Origin: Massilia sp. BJB1822
GTDB taxonomy: Bacteria > Pseudomonadota > Gammaproteobacteria > Burkholderiales > Burkholderiaceae_D
Direction of reading: 5' to 3'
DNA length: 64,000 nucleotides
Assembly: GCF_013369485.1 (NCBI RefSeq)
Contig: NZ_JABWEB010000005.1
Coordinates: forward strand, 345,928 to 409,927
Numbering within the stretch: the first letter of the stretch is position 1; each line of letters starts with the position of its first letter. Below, one piece after another: positions 56,522-64,000 of this stretch. The notes beneath the pieces are model-generated. The model was given only the letters and a program-made list of their open reading frames with translations. It had not been told where the DNA came from and searched no databases. The position numbers and the translations under genes are program-made.

Positions 56522-56570
56522 AGGTGTGACTACACTATAATGCAATTTAACTAACCAGTGTATTTACACT
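56522..56570. promoter_or_regulatory. Divergent promoter and MarR-type operators
   Basis: The interval between the thioesterase and MarR genes holds TATAAT (56536-56541) and two GTGT...ACAC inverted repeats. AGTGTA-TT-TACACT (56557-56570) is perfect and abuts the MarR start codon; GTGTGACTACAC (56524-56535) is imperfect. The arrangement fits autoregulation by the MarR protein with control of the thioesterase gene. The -35 element is unclear. Confidence 0.5.
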
Positions 56571-57017
56571 ATGCTCCAGACCAGCCTTGCCATTCCCTGC
56601 ACCTGCTTCCAGCTGCGCAAGTTGACGCGCACCGTCACGCGCTTTTACGACCAGCGCCTGCTGGCCCAGGCGGGTTTGAAGAATACCCAGTTCTCGCTCT
56701 TGAGCCATGTGCTGCAACTGTCCCTGCCCATGGCGCGGCTGGCGGCCGAAATGGGCATGGAGCGCACCACGCTGACGCGCAATCTGCGGCCCATGATCGA
56801 GGCGGGCTGGGTCGAGCTGCAGGCGGGCGGCGATCCGCGCCAGCGCATTGTTGCCATCACGGCGGCCGGGCGCGAGGTGCAGCGCGCCGCCCGGCCGGCC
56901 TGGCGCGCGGCGCAGAAGGAGCTGGAGGCGCTGCTCGGCGCGCAGGCCGTGGCCAGCCTGCATGGCAATATCGAGCATGCGCTGGCACGCTTGACGGAAT
57001 TTCTCGACGGTAACTAA
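56571..57017 (+). CDS. MarR-family transcriptional regulator
   Basis: 148 residues, winged helix-turn-helix. The recognition part is MARLAAEMGMERTTLTRNLRPM, followed by the wing (GDPRQRIVAITAAG) and a dimer helix at the C-terminus. MarR proteins usually repress until they bind a phenolic ligand. Two cysteines near the N-terminus (PCTCFQL) could sense oxidants, which is a guess. Divergent from the thioesterase. Confidence 0.9.
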   Translation: MLQTSLAIPCTCFQLRKLTRTVTRFYDQRLLAQAGLKNTQFSLLSHVLQLSLPMARLAAEMGMERTTLTRNLRPMIEAGWVELQAGGDPRQRIVAITAAGREVQRAARPAWRAAQKELEALLGAQAVASLHGNIEHALARLTEFLDGN

Positions 57018-57062
57018 TCTCTGCTGCTACCATACCGTATTGGCTTGATAACAGGAGGCGGC

Positions 57063-57365
57063 GTGGCGCGCGACATCTATGCCTACCGCGATGTGGCGGT
57101 GGAATCGTTCGAACAGGGTGGTGCGGTGCGGGTGCGTCCGGTGAATGGACAGGCTTACAGCTCCGAGCTGCGGGTCGAATGTTCGCGGCGCCTGCGCGAT
57201 ACCGCCGTCTACCCGCTGGGCAGTTATTTCCTGGTGTCGGCCAAGCTGACCGACCGGCTGGGCGGCATGCCCTTCCTGTATGTCTACCATGGCGATCCGG
57301 TCCAGGCGATGACGCCGCAGCAGACCAAAGCCTTTTTGGCCGAGTACCGGCGCCGCCGCATTTGA
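57063..57365 (+). CDS. Small uncharacterised protein (100 residues)
   Basis: GTG start at 57063 with AGGAGG four bases upstream; a longer TTG start is possible. No signal peptide or transmembrane helix. The sequence (YAYRDVAVESFEQGG, LGSYFLVSAKLTDRLGG, FLYVYHGDPVQAM) suggests a small mixed alpha/beta cytosolic domain. I do not recognise a family. It stands between the MarR gene and an exported protein gene, with 21 bases to the latter. Confidence 0.6.
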   Translation: MARDIYAYRDVAVESFEQGGAVRVRPVNGQAYSSELRVECSRRLRDTAVYPLGSYFLVSAKLTDRLGGMPFLYVYHGDPVQAMTPQQTKAFLAEYRRRRI

Positions 57366-57386
57366 ACTTGTTGGGAGCCCAAACGA

Positions 57387-58367
57387 ATGAAAGCCCTGAA
57401 GAAGCAGGCGGCGCTGGCCCTGGGCGCCACGCTGCTGATTGCCGGTCCCGCCCTGGCCCAGGAGGCGGGCGAGTTCGAGCTGCCCGCCGCCAGCGATCTG
57501 CTGGTGCTGGCCTTCCCCAAATGGCAGGATGAAACCGCGGGCCGCGTGCAGACGGTGAAGCTGTCCAGCGGCCATCCCGATTGGACCGGCGCGGCGACCG
57601 ATGCGCTGCCGCCGTCCGCGCGCAAGGGCAAGCCACGCCAGGTCAAGCGCGCGGTGCCGGCCAAGGCGGTGAGCCAGAGCGTGATCGTGGAACCGGCCTT
57701 TGTCAGCCGTCTGGGCGAGAAGCGCTATGTGCTGATTGCGCGCATGAGCAAAGCCACGGCCGACGGCATGCCGGACAGCAGCCATGGCACGCCGGTCGCG
57801 CTGGCCGCCTACACCTTCGAAACCAGCAAGAACGGCTGGAAGCTGGTACAGCGCCAGGAGCCGCTGGCCTATGTGGGGTATGAGTCGCAGGCCGATATCC
57901 AGCCGCTGCAGCTGTCGGCGCAGCGCATGGGGCTGAGCGCGAGCTACGGCAGCTGCTGGCAGGGCCATTGCAACGAGTGGCTGTCGCTGTACGAATTCGG
58001 CAAGGACAAGGTCAATCCTGCGCCCATCCTCGAACTGCAGCTGAACGACAGCAATGCCTACAGCCTGCCCGACTGCCTGGGACGCTTGCAGGAGGTGGTG
58101 CGGGAATTCCGCGGCCGCGTCGATGGCGGCTACGACGAGCCGAATCCGGCGCACGACTGCGCGGTGCTGCGCGGCGACTGGAGTGTGTCGACCTCGGCCC
58201 AGCAGCCGGGCGATATCACGGTGCGCTATACGGGCGCCGTCAGCGAGGGCGGCAAAAATGGCGTGCAGCCGGCGGCCGAAGTGGACCAGCTGCTGCGGCT
58301 GCAATACCGCAATGGCAAATACCTGCCGGTGGCGGGCCGCAGTCCGATCGCCAAGCCTTGGCGTTGA
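57387..58367 (+). CDS. Exported uncharacterised protein
   Basis: 326 residues. MKALKKQAALALGATLLIAGPALA is a Sec signal peptide. The mature part has no family motif I recognise. Four cysteines (two in CWQGHC, and in DCLGR and HDCAVLR) suggest periplasmic disulfides. A basic linker (RKGKPRQVKR) lies near residue 80. Possibly co-transcribed with the small gene before it. Ends just before a strong hairpin shared with the convergent MFS gene. Confidence 0.65.
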   Translation: MKALKKQAALALGATLLIAGPALAQEAGEFELPAASDLLVLAFPKWQDETAGRVQTVKLSSGHPDWTGAATDALPPSARKGKPRQVKRAVPAKAVSQSVIVEPAFVSRLGEKRYVLIARMSKATADGMPDSSHGTPVALAAYTFETSKNGWKLVQRQEPLAYVGYESQADIQPLQLSAQRMGLSASYGSCWQGHCNEWLSLYEFGKDKVNPAPILELQLNDSNAYSLPDCLGRLQEVVREFRGRVDGGYDEPNPAHDCAVLRGDWSVSTSAQQPGDITVRYTGAVSEGGKNGVQPAAEVDQLLRLQYRNGKYLPVAGRSPIAKPWR

Positions 58368-58373
58368 ACGGAT

Positions 58374-58397
58374 GTCCGGACGCGCGGGCGTCCGGAC
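58374..58397. terminator. GC-rich hairpin between convergent genes
   Basis: GTCCGGACGC (58374-58383) and GCGTCCGGAC (58388-58397) pair perfectly around a GCGG tetraloop. It sits exactly between the converging exported-protein and MFS genes. There is no T-run, so it may block transcripts weakly in both directions. Confidence 0.5.
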
Positions 58398-58407
58398 CGG
58401 CTAACAC

Positions 58408-59643
58408 TTAATGCACCACGTGCAGGCGGCTCGCAAAACGGCGCGGGCTGCCGAATTTCAGCATCACGAAGACGGTAGCGGCGGCGAAAGAACCGCCGAG
58501 GAACATGGCGCTGAACAGACCGAAGTGGTCGACCGCCACGCCGCCCACGGCCGCGCCGCTGGCCAGCGCCACCTGGGCGGTGGCGACGAACAGGGCGCCG
58601 CCCGAATCCATCGCATCCGGCGCCGATTTCATCATCCAGCTCTGCACTGAAATCGGCATCGCGCCAAAGGCCAGGCCCCAGATGGACACCAGCACCGTGG
58701 CCGCCAGTGGATCGGCGCCCAGCAGCGGCAGGCTGGCCGTGGCCAGGCCCATCACCAGGGCGGTGCCGGTCAGCGCGCCGCGCACGCTTTTCTCCGCGAT
58801 CCAGCCGCCGAGGATATTGCCGAAGAAGCCCGTCACGCCATAGGCCAGCAGCAGGGCGCTGATGGTCTTCGCATTCATGCGCGTGACCTGCTCGAGGAAG
58901 GGCGAGATATAGGTATAGGCCGAGAACTGGGCCACGAAAATCAGCAGCGTGGCGATCAGGCCGATGCGCGCCTTGGGAATATGCAGCAATTGCGGCAGGT
59001 CGCGCAGGGCCACGCCGCGCTGGACCGGCAGCTTGGGCAGCAGCAGGAGCTGGGTCAGCAGCACCACGACGGCCACGCCGGCCGCGGCGCCGAAGGCCAC
59101 GCGCCAGCCCATGATGTCGCCTAGCAGGGCGCCGGCCGGCACGCCGGCCACGGTGCCGAGGGAGACGCCGGCAAAGATCAGGGAATTGGCGCGCGTCGCA
59201 TACTGCAGCGAGACCAGGCGCGGTCCGACCGCCAGGCCCACGGCCCAGAAGCCGCCGACGGCCACGCCGAGCAGGGCGCGTCCGGCCAGCACCCAGGCAA
59301 AGTTCGGCGCCAGCGCCACCGCCAGATTCGAAACGAAGAGCAGGGAGAGCAGGGCGAGCAGCACGATGCGGCGGTCGGTCTTGCCCACGCCGATGGTCAC
59401 GGCCAGGGCGGACAGGGCGGCGATATAGCCGGGCATGGTGACCAGCAGGCCGGCCTGGCCTTCGCTGATGCGCAGTTCGGCGGCGATCTGCGGCAGCAGG
59501 CCGACCGGCAGGAATTCGGTGGTGACGAGGGCGAAAGCGCCGACGCCGACGGACAGCACGGCCAGCCAGGTGGCCAGCGACGGTTTGGGCGCGGGGCTGG
59601 CGGCGCTGAAATCGGCCGCCGGGGCGCTGGAAGTGGACTGCAT
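58408..59643 (-). CDS. MFS efflux transporter (AraJ/NepI-like)
   Basis: 411 residues, twelve predicted helices. TEFLPVGLLPQIA in helix 1 and GRALLGVAVGGFWAVGLAVG in helix 4 are typical of the DHA1 sugar/purine efflux group. The loop between helices 2 and 3 has the family motif GKTDRR. The Ala/Pro-rich N-terminus is cytosolic. Divergent from the TetR gene, which probably represses it. Exported substrate unknown. Confidence 0.9.
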   Translation of the reverse strand: MQSTSSAPAADFSAASPAPKPSLATWLAVLSVGVGAFALVTTEFLPVGLLPQIAAELRISEGQAGLLVTMPGYIAALSALAVTIGVGKTDRRIVLLALLSLLFVSNLAVALAPNFAWVLAGRALLGVAVGGFWAVGLAVGPRLVSLQYATRANSLIFAGVSLGTVAGVPAGALLGDIMGWRVAFGAAAGVAVVVLLTQLLLLPKLPVQRGVALRDLPQLLHIPKARIGLIATLLIFVAQFSAYTYISPFLEQVTRMNAKTISALLLAYGVTGFFGNILGGWIAEKSVRGALTGTALVMGLATASLPLLGADPLAATVLVSIWGLAFGAMPISVQSWMMKSAPDAMDSGGALFVATAQVALASGAAVGGVAVDHFGLFSAMFLGGSFAAATVFVMLKFGSPRRFASRLHVVH

Positions 59644-59653
59644 GGACTGCTCC

Positions 59654-59727
59654 TTGAATTTTTAACTGGTCGGTTATAATCTACTTATGCGATGATGGGT
59701 GTCAAGAACTTTTTTAACTGAACGGTA
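59654..59727. promoter_or_regulatory. Divergent promoter with TetR-type operator repeats
   Basis: TTTAACTGGTCGGTT (59661-59675) and TTTAACTGAACGGTA (59713-59727) are near-identical direct repeats, each with partial dyad symmetry (AACtg...cgGTT). TATAAT (59675-59680), with TTGAAT 15 bases before it, may be a promoter toward the TetR gene. The second repeat touches the TetR start codon, which suits autorepression. Confidence 0.5.
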
Positions 59728-60365
59728 TGAAAGAATCGAATAAGCTACCTTGCAAACTGGGCCGGCCGCGCACTTTCGATGAAGAGCAGGCCCTGGATCG
59801 CGCCATGGAAGTGTTCTGGGAAAAGGGCTATGAGGGCAGCTCCCTGCCGGAACTGACCACGGCCATGGGCATGAACCGGCCCAGCCTGTACGCCGTGTTC
59901 GGCAACAAGGAAACCTTGTTCCGCAAGGCGCTGGAGCGCTACCAGAGCACGCGCATGAACTACTGCGACGTGGCGCTGGAACAGCCGACCGCGCGCGCCG
60001 TGGTGGAAGCGCTGCTGCGCGGCGCGGTCGACGCCCAGACCCGCCCCGACAGTCCGCATGGTTGTCTGAACGTTAATGGCGCTCTGGCGTGCAGCGATGA
60101 AGCCAAGCCCGTGCGCGACGAACTGATCGCGCGCCGCGAGCACAGCGAAACGCGGCTGCGCGACCGGCTGCGCAGGGCGCGGGAAGAGGGGGATTTACCG
60201 GCCGACGCCTGTCCGGAACAACTGGCGCGCTATGTGGCGACGGTGCGGCAGGGACTGGCGGTGCAGGCGGCGGCGGGTGTGGAGCGCGCCCAGCTGCATA
60301 CGGTGATCGATATTGTGATTCAATCCTGGCCGGTGGGAAAACTTGTACAATCGGCCAGCCAATAA
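59727..60365 (+). CDS. TetR/AcrR-family regulator
   Basis: 212 residues. The N-terminal helix-turn-helix is RAMEVFWEKGYEGSSLPELT followed by TAMGMNRPSLYAVFGNKETLFRKAL, the TetR signature. The C-terminal ligand domain has a TetR_C-like segment with SPHGCLNVNGAL. It likely represses itself and the divergent MFS pump until a small ligand binds. Confidence 0.92.
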   Translation: MKESNKLPCKLGRPRTFDEEQALDRAMEVFWEKGYEGSSLPELTTAMGMNRPSLYAVFGNKETLFRKALERYQSTRMNYCDVALEQPTARAVVEALLRGAVDAQTRPDSPHGCLNVNGALACSDEAKPVRDELIARREHSETRLRDRLRRAREEGDLPADACPEQLARYVATVRQGLAVQAAAGVERAQLHTVIDIVIQSWPVGKLVQSASQ

Positions 60366-60385
60366 ATCACAATAGGAGACAGGCA

Positions 60386-60793
60386 ATGATACGCATCCGC
60401 GAGATCGACCATATCGTGCTGCGCGTGGTCGATCTGGACCGCATGGTTCGATTCTACACCGAGGTGCTGGGTTGCGCGTTCGAGCGCCAGCAGGAAGAGA
60501 TCGGCCTCTACCAGCTGCGCGCCGGCAGCAGCCTGATTGACCTGATCCCCGTCGACAAGAAGCTTGGCCTGGCCGGCGGCGCCGCGCCCGGCAAGGAAGG
60601 GCGCAACGTCGACCACTTCTGCTTCCGCGTTGAACCTTTCGACGCAGCCGCCATCCTCGCCCACCTGGCAGCGCACGACATCCCCCACGGCCCGGCCGAA
60701 TCGCGCTACGGCGCCGAAGGCGAAGGCCCCTCCATCTACCTGCAAGACCCCGAAGGCAACGGCGTCGAACTCAAAGGCCCACCCGCCGCTTGA
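60386..60793 (+). CDS. VOC (glyoxalase/bleomycin-resistance fold) protein
   Basis: 135 residues, one VOC domain: IDHIVLRVVDLDRMVRFYTEVLG at the start and DPEGNGVELKGP at the end. Metal ligand candidates are H9, a middle HFCF and the terminal E. Possible enzyme, resistance or binding protein; substrate unknown. It follows the TetR gene by 20 bases and could share its transcript. Confidence 0.88.
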   Translation: MIRIREIDHIVLRVVDLDRMVRFYTEVLGCAFERQQEEIGLYQLRAGSSLIDLIPVDKKLGLAGGAAPGKEGRNVDHFCFRVEPFDAAAILAHLAAHDIPHGPAESRYGAEGEGPSIYLQDPEGNGVELKGPPAA

Positions 60794-60798
60794 ATTGT

Positions 60799-60846
60799 CC
60801 AGCCCGTATCCACCTTGGGGTCAGACCCCAAATGGACACGGGCTGG
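60799..60846. repeat. GGGGTC-centred palindrome, copy 1
   Basis: A 48-base near-perfect inverted repeat with outer arms CCAGCCCGTATCCA and TGGACACGGGCTGG and centre TTGGGGTCAGACCCCAA. It can fold into a hairpin of over 20 bp and sits between convergent genes. The same core recurs 70 bases downstream. Confidence 0.8.
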
Positions 60847-60870
60847 ACTGTAACCACGGGCTGCGCTATA

Positions 60871-60922
60871 GCCGAGGCCGTGTCCGATCGGGGTCTGACC
60901 CCAAGGTGGACACGGGCTCGGC
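60871..60922. repeat. GGGGTC-centred palindrome, copy 2
   Basis: A second inverted repeat with outer arms GCCGAGGCCGTGTCC and GGACACGGGCTCGGC around centre CGGGGTCTGACCCCA. It ends 6 bases before the stop of the minus-strand FHA gene. With copy 1 it forms a tandem of related palindromes, resembling REP-type elements and possibly acting as a bidirectional terminator. Confidence 0.8.
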
Positions 60923-60927
60923 TGTGC

Positions 60928-61899
60928 TTAGTCGTCGTCGTTGTCGTCGGATTTGACGGTGTGGCGGCGGGCGGCGTCGGCGTTGGATTTCAGCTTGGCG
61001 GCGCTGTTCATGAAGTCGTCGACGCTGTGGTCCTTGCTTTGGCGTACTTGCGGCGGCAGCTGGACGGACATATACAGCTCGTCGCTGAGGCGGCCGGTGC
61101 TTTGCAGATTGCTCATCAGCAGCAGGCCGGAGCCGAGTGCGAGCAGGCTGCCGCAGAAGGCGGCCATGCGCCGCGGATGCTGGGGTTTGATCGTGGTGAG
61201 GTGGAAGTAGACCATGCCGCACACGATGGCCAAGGTCATGTGGTTGCCGTAGCGCGTGAAGAATTCGGCCGACCAGGCATAGGCCAGCACGCTGCTCACG
61301 GCGCGCCAGGCGCCCGCAGCAATCAGGCCGCCGCCCAGGATGAACAGGTGCCGTCCCATGCGCGCATGGCCGCCGAACAGGCGGTTGGCCAAGGCCCAGA
61401 CGCCGCTCCACACCAGGCCCGCACCGAGGCTGGAGGCGATCAGCAGCAGATAACGGATGGCCTGGAACGATTCCACGTCGGACAGGGCTTCTTCCACGCC
61501 CGTGAACAGGGCGATCAGGGCCAGACCGGCCAGGGCCGGCGCGCCGCCTTCCCAGGCGTGCATGGTGGTGTCGGTCATCTCGGGCGCGACCGGGTAGGCG
61601 GCGCTGCGGATGCGCAGGCGCGTGTGGCCCAGGCGCACCACGGTATTGCCGTCCAGCGCCACTTCGCTGTGGCGCCGGCCCTGGTGGACCACGCCGTTCT
61701 GGCTGCCCAGGTCGCGCAGCAGCAGGCCGCCGTCGGGCGCCGCTTCCACGATGGCGTGGCGCGCGGCGGTGTGGGCGTCGTCCAGGATGAAGTCATTGTC
61801 GTAGCCGCGGCCGATGCGGATCGGCAGGCTGTCCACGCGGTGGCGGTGCAGCACGTCGCCATTGCGTGCCAGTAGTTCGACGAAATATGGCCCCGTCAT
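60928..61899 (-). CDS. FHA-domain membrane protein
   Basis: 323 residues. The N-terminal FHA domain (IRIGRGYDNDFILDD...RDLGSQNGVVHQG) recognises phosphothreonine in other proteins; the usual Ser before the RH motif is Ala (TAARHA). Five or six transmembrane helices follow from about residue 120, then an acidic, polar tail ending SDDNDDD. Starts on an ATGA overlap with the protease gene, so the two are coupled and probably cooperate. Its signalling partner is unknown. Confidence 0.85.
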   Translation of the reverse strand: MTGPYFVELLARNGDVLHRHRVDSLPIRIGRGYDNDFILDDAHTAARHAIVEAAPDGGLLLRDLGSQNGVVHQGRRHSEVALDGNTVVRLGHTRLRIRSAAYPVAPEMTDTTMHAWEGGAPALAGLALIALFTGVEEALSDVESFQAIRYLLLIASSLGAGLVWSGVWALANRLFGGHARMGRHLFILGGGLIAAGAWRAVSSVLAYAWSAEFFTRYGNHMTLAIVCGMVYFHLTTIKPQHPRRMAAFCGSLLALGSGLLLMSNLQSTGRLSDELYMSVQLPPQVRQSKDHSVDDFMNSAAKLKSNADAARRHTVKSDDNDDD

Positions 61900-63254
61900 T
61901 TGGCGCCCCCGCGCGCCAGCGCTTCGAGGAAGGCGCGCGAGGCGCGCATGCCGTTTTCATAGGAGACGCCGCGCGCATCCATCCGGCTCTGCAGGTTCAT
62001 CAAGCCTTCGTCGGTGCTGGAGGTGAGCAGGGAAAAGTCGTACAACCCTTCGAATTTGCGGTAGGCGCGCACGCACAGCACGGCGCGCATCGGAAGGCTC
62101 TGGTTCTTGACGAATTGTTCGGTGCAGTTGGGGCCGGTCAAGCGGCTGTCTTTGTAGCCGCCGAAGGCTTCGTTCTTGAACGAGGCGCTGGAGAGCTGGG
62201 CGAAGCGCAGGCTGCCCATTTCGGTGCTGCGCATGAACTGGTGGCGGATGCCGATCTGTCCCGTCTGCAGCGAGCCGGACACGAAGATGGCCGATTCCAT
62301 CGCGCAGTTGGTGATGTCAACGGTGAAGGGCTTGTCGGCCTTCTGGTTCGAGCGGCCCCAGCAGCGCATCTGCTCGGTTTCGCGCACCGGCACCTGGTAC
62401 GGCCCCATGGCTTTCAGCGCCAGCGGCGTGGCCAGCAGCTGGTCGACCATGGCTTTCTGGTGCGCCAGCAATTGGGCGGCGACGACGGTGGTGAAATCCT
62501 TGGGCGGCTTGCCCTGGGCCTGGACTTTCTTCAGCAATTCCTGGGCATAGCGGGCCGGCACCAGGAAACTGACCAACTCGCCATCCAGGCGCTTGGACAC
62601 GTTGACGCCGGCCACCTCGCCATTCACGGTGACGCTGGGGCCGCCGCTCATGCCGGAGTTGATCGGGCCGGTGAACATCAGCTGCTCGTAGAAGCTGCGC
62701 GTGATGACGCCGTTGAAGGCGCCTTCCGAAATGGCGAAACCCAGATCGAGCGGATTGCCCAGCGAGTACAGGTACTGGCCCTGGGTCAGCCGCGCCGGCT
62801 GCTCGGGCACGTTGAAGAAGCCGGTGCCGTAGCGGTTGACGCGCACCACGGCCAGGTCGTGCAGCACATCGACCGCCAGCAGTTCGATATTGCCGCGCTG
62901 GCCCGAGGTGTCGACCCATTCGCCGGTATAGGTTTCCGGGTCGAGCGCGAATTGCGAAACGACGTGGTAATTGGTGAGCACCAGATTGCTGGTGCCGACC
63001 AGGAAGCCGGAACCGACCGAGGACTGGGTGCGGCCGCTTTTCAGCAGCGAGCGCACTTGCAGCAGATCTTTCTTGGCGGCGGAATAGAGTTTTTGCGCCG
63101 TGCTCGACGGCGGCGGCAGGGCGCCATCCTGGAGCGCCAGCGTGGCCGGCGCGCTGGGGGCGTCCGGCGCAGCGGGGGAGGCGGGTGGGGCCGCCAGTGC
63201 GCTGGCGCAGCCCCAAGTCAGCATCAGCGTTACGGCAAGATTAGTAAATTTCAT
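61896..63254 (-). CDS. Exported trypsin-like serine protease
   Basis: 452 residues. Signal peptide MKFTNLAVTLMLTWGCASALA, cleavage near residue 22. The catalytic triad of the S1 fold is visible: H97 (LTNYHVVS), D133 (VLHDLAVVRV) and S203 (NSGMSGGPSV). The C-terminal about 200 residues are an extra domain with six cysteines, family unknown; no PDZ domain is seen, unlike DegP. Periplasmic or surface processing is likely. First gene of the two-gene unit with the FHA protein. Confidence 0.85.
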   Translation of the reverse strand: MKFTNLAVTLMLTWGCASALAAPPASPAAPDAPSAPATLALQDGALPPPSSTAQKLYSAAKKDLLQVRSLLKSGRTQSSVGSGFLVGTSNLVLTNYHVVSQFALDPETYTGEWVDTSGQRGNIELLAVDVLHDLAVVRVNRYGTGFFNVPEQPARLTQGQYLYSLGNPLDLGFAISEGAFNGVITRSFYEQLMFTGPINSGMSGGPSVTVNGEVAGVNVSKRLDGELVSFLVPARYAQELLKKVQAQGKPPKDFTTVVAAQLLAHQKAMVDQLLATPLALKAMGPYQVPVRETEQMRCWGRSNQKADKPFTVDITNCAMESAIFVSGSLQTGQIGIRHQFMRSTEMGSLRFAQLSSASFKNEAFGGYKDSRLTGPNCTEQFVKNQSLPMRAVLCVRAYRKFEGLYDFSLLTSSTDEGLMNLQSRMDARGVSYENGMRASRAFLEALARGGAK

Positions 63255-63292
63255 CTATTCCTGGGACTTGGGGTGAAGGGCGGGGCCGGCGC

Positions 63293-63946
63293 TTAGAGCT
63301 GGCCGTCCTCGGCAGCGGGCGGGGTCAGCGGCGCCATCATGTGGCCCAGCTTGCTCGCCTTGGTATCCAGATAATGCTGGTTGAAGGCGTTGCGGTTGAC
63401 CAGCAGCGGCACGCGCTCGGCCACCGTGAAGCCCAGGTTTTCCATGGCCGCGATCTTGCGCGGATTATTCGTCATCAGGCGCAGGCTGCGCACGCCGAAC
63501 TGCTTGAGCATGGGTTCGACCAGGGCGTAGTTGCGCTGGTCGGCCTTGAAGCCGAGCTGCTCGTTGGCCTGCACCGTGTCGGCGCCGGCTTCCTGCAGGC
63601 GGTAGGCGCGGATCTTGTTGACCAGGCCGATGCCACGGCCTTCCTGGCGCAGATACAGCACGATGCCGCGGCCTTCCTCAGCCACGCGCTTGAGCGCGCC
63701 TTCCAGCTGGGCGCCGCAGTCGCAGCGCTGCGAGTAGAGCACGTCGCCGGTCAGGCATTCGGAATGCACGCGCGCCAGCACCGGTTCGCCATTGCCGATA
63801 TCGCCCAGCACCATGGCCAGGTGTTCCTTGCCGGTGGCATGCTCGACGAAGGCGTGCAGCGTGAACTGGGCCCAGGGCGTGGGCAGGGCGCAGGACGTGA
63901 CGTAATCGAGTTCTTCTTTGGGTGCTTGGGCGGCGGCGGACTGCAT
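63293..63946 (-). CDS. ribA: GTP cyclohydrolase II
   Basis: 217 residues. It opens GTP to start riboflavin synthesis. Zinc ligands C64, C75 and C77 (SECLTGDVLYSQRCDC) and the RQEGRGIGLVNKIRAYRLQ block are intact. It is a stand-alone RibA, not fused to RibB. No FMN riboswitch is seen in the about 50 bases available upstream. Promoter and any upstream partner lie at or beyond the window edge. Confidence 0.97.
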   Translation of the reverse strand: MQSAAAQAPKEELDYVTSCALPTPWAQFTLHAFVEHATGKEHLAMVLGDIGNGEPVLARVHSECLTGDVLYSQRCDCGAQLEGALKRVAEEGRGIVLYLRQEGRGIGLVNKIRAYRLQEAGADTVQANEQLGFKADQRNYALVEPMLKQFGVRSLRLMTNNPRKIAAMENLGFTVAERVPLLVNRNAFNQHYLDTKASKLGHMMAPLTPPAAEDGQL

Positions 63947-64000
63947 GATGTGCTCTTCTTTTTCAGGACGGATAATTCAAAAAGCGCGCCGGTCTGCTCG

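Noticed and set aside
63947..64000. FMN riboswitch upstream of ribA
   Set aside because: Only about 50 bases are available and none of the conserved RFN elements are recognisable there.

Overview
The window is a GC-rich bacterial chromosome segment. It most likely comes from Oxalobacteraceae (Burkholderiales, Massilia/Duganella/Janthinobacterium type). Grounds: the order tpiA-secG-tRNA-Leu(GAG)-nuoA..N-DUF2818-NUDIX, standard betaproteobacterial complex I subunits, and GGGGTC-centred palindromic repeats. The genus call rests on gene order and recall, not on a search.

Layout. Positions 1-21 kb are core genome: the tail of a DUF2807-type protein, a Sel1-repeat protein, a quinone oxidoreductase, tpiA, secG, a tRNA-Leu with its own promoter and terminator, the 14-gene nuo operon, a DUF2818 protein, a NUDIX hydrolase, a secreted HExxH protein, ispD-ispF and a small lipoprotein on the minus strand. 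Positions 21.4-22.3 kb are an AT-richer gap with a decayed BrnT-like toxin fragment.

Positions 22.28-55.94 kb hold 29 tightly packed plus-strand genes, many overlapping by ATGA. I read this as one operon-like natural-product cluster without any recognisable NRPS, PKS or carrier protein. It encodes a DrrAB-like exporter, a HemN-like radical SAM enzyme next to a methyltransferase, a B12-type radical SAM enzyme, an AlkD-like DNA glycosylase and a UvrA2/DrrC-like ATPase with a large extra C-terminal domain. It also encodes three BtrH-like proteins, two PaaK-like adenylating enzymes (one fused to a methyltransferase), a ferredoxin, a tryptophan-dioxygenase-superfamily protein, an HpaB-type hydroxylase and a TrpB2-like enzyme. 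The remainder are a molybdopterin oxidoreductase, an MfnA-like decarboxylase, a diiron membrane hydroxylase, four nitrilase-fold proteins (three without the catalytic triad), a LolCD/LolA/outer-membrane export set and a cluster copy of metK.

Working hypothesis: the cluster makes an amide-linked aromatic DNA-alkylating metabolite. PaaK-like enzymes would activate aromatic acids, BtrH-like proteins would form amide bonds, and the HemN-methyltransferase pair would install a one-carbon or cyclopropane unit, as C10P/C10Q do in CC-1065. AlkD-like repair and the UvrA-like protein would give self-resistance, MetK would feed the SAM-using enzymes, and two transport systems would export the product. 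The gene families are visible; the product is inference.

Positions 56-64 kb return to ordinary genes: a PaaI thioesterase divergent from a MarR regulator, two uncharacterised proteins, an MFS transporter divergent from a TetR regulator, a VOC protein, a pair of GGGGTC palindromes, an FHA membrane protein coupled to a trypsin-like periplasmic protease, and ribA.
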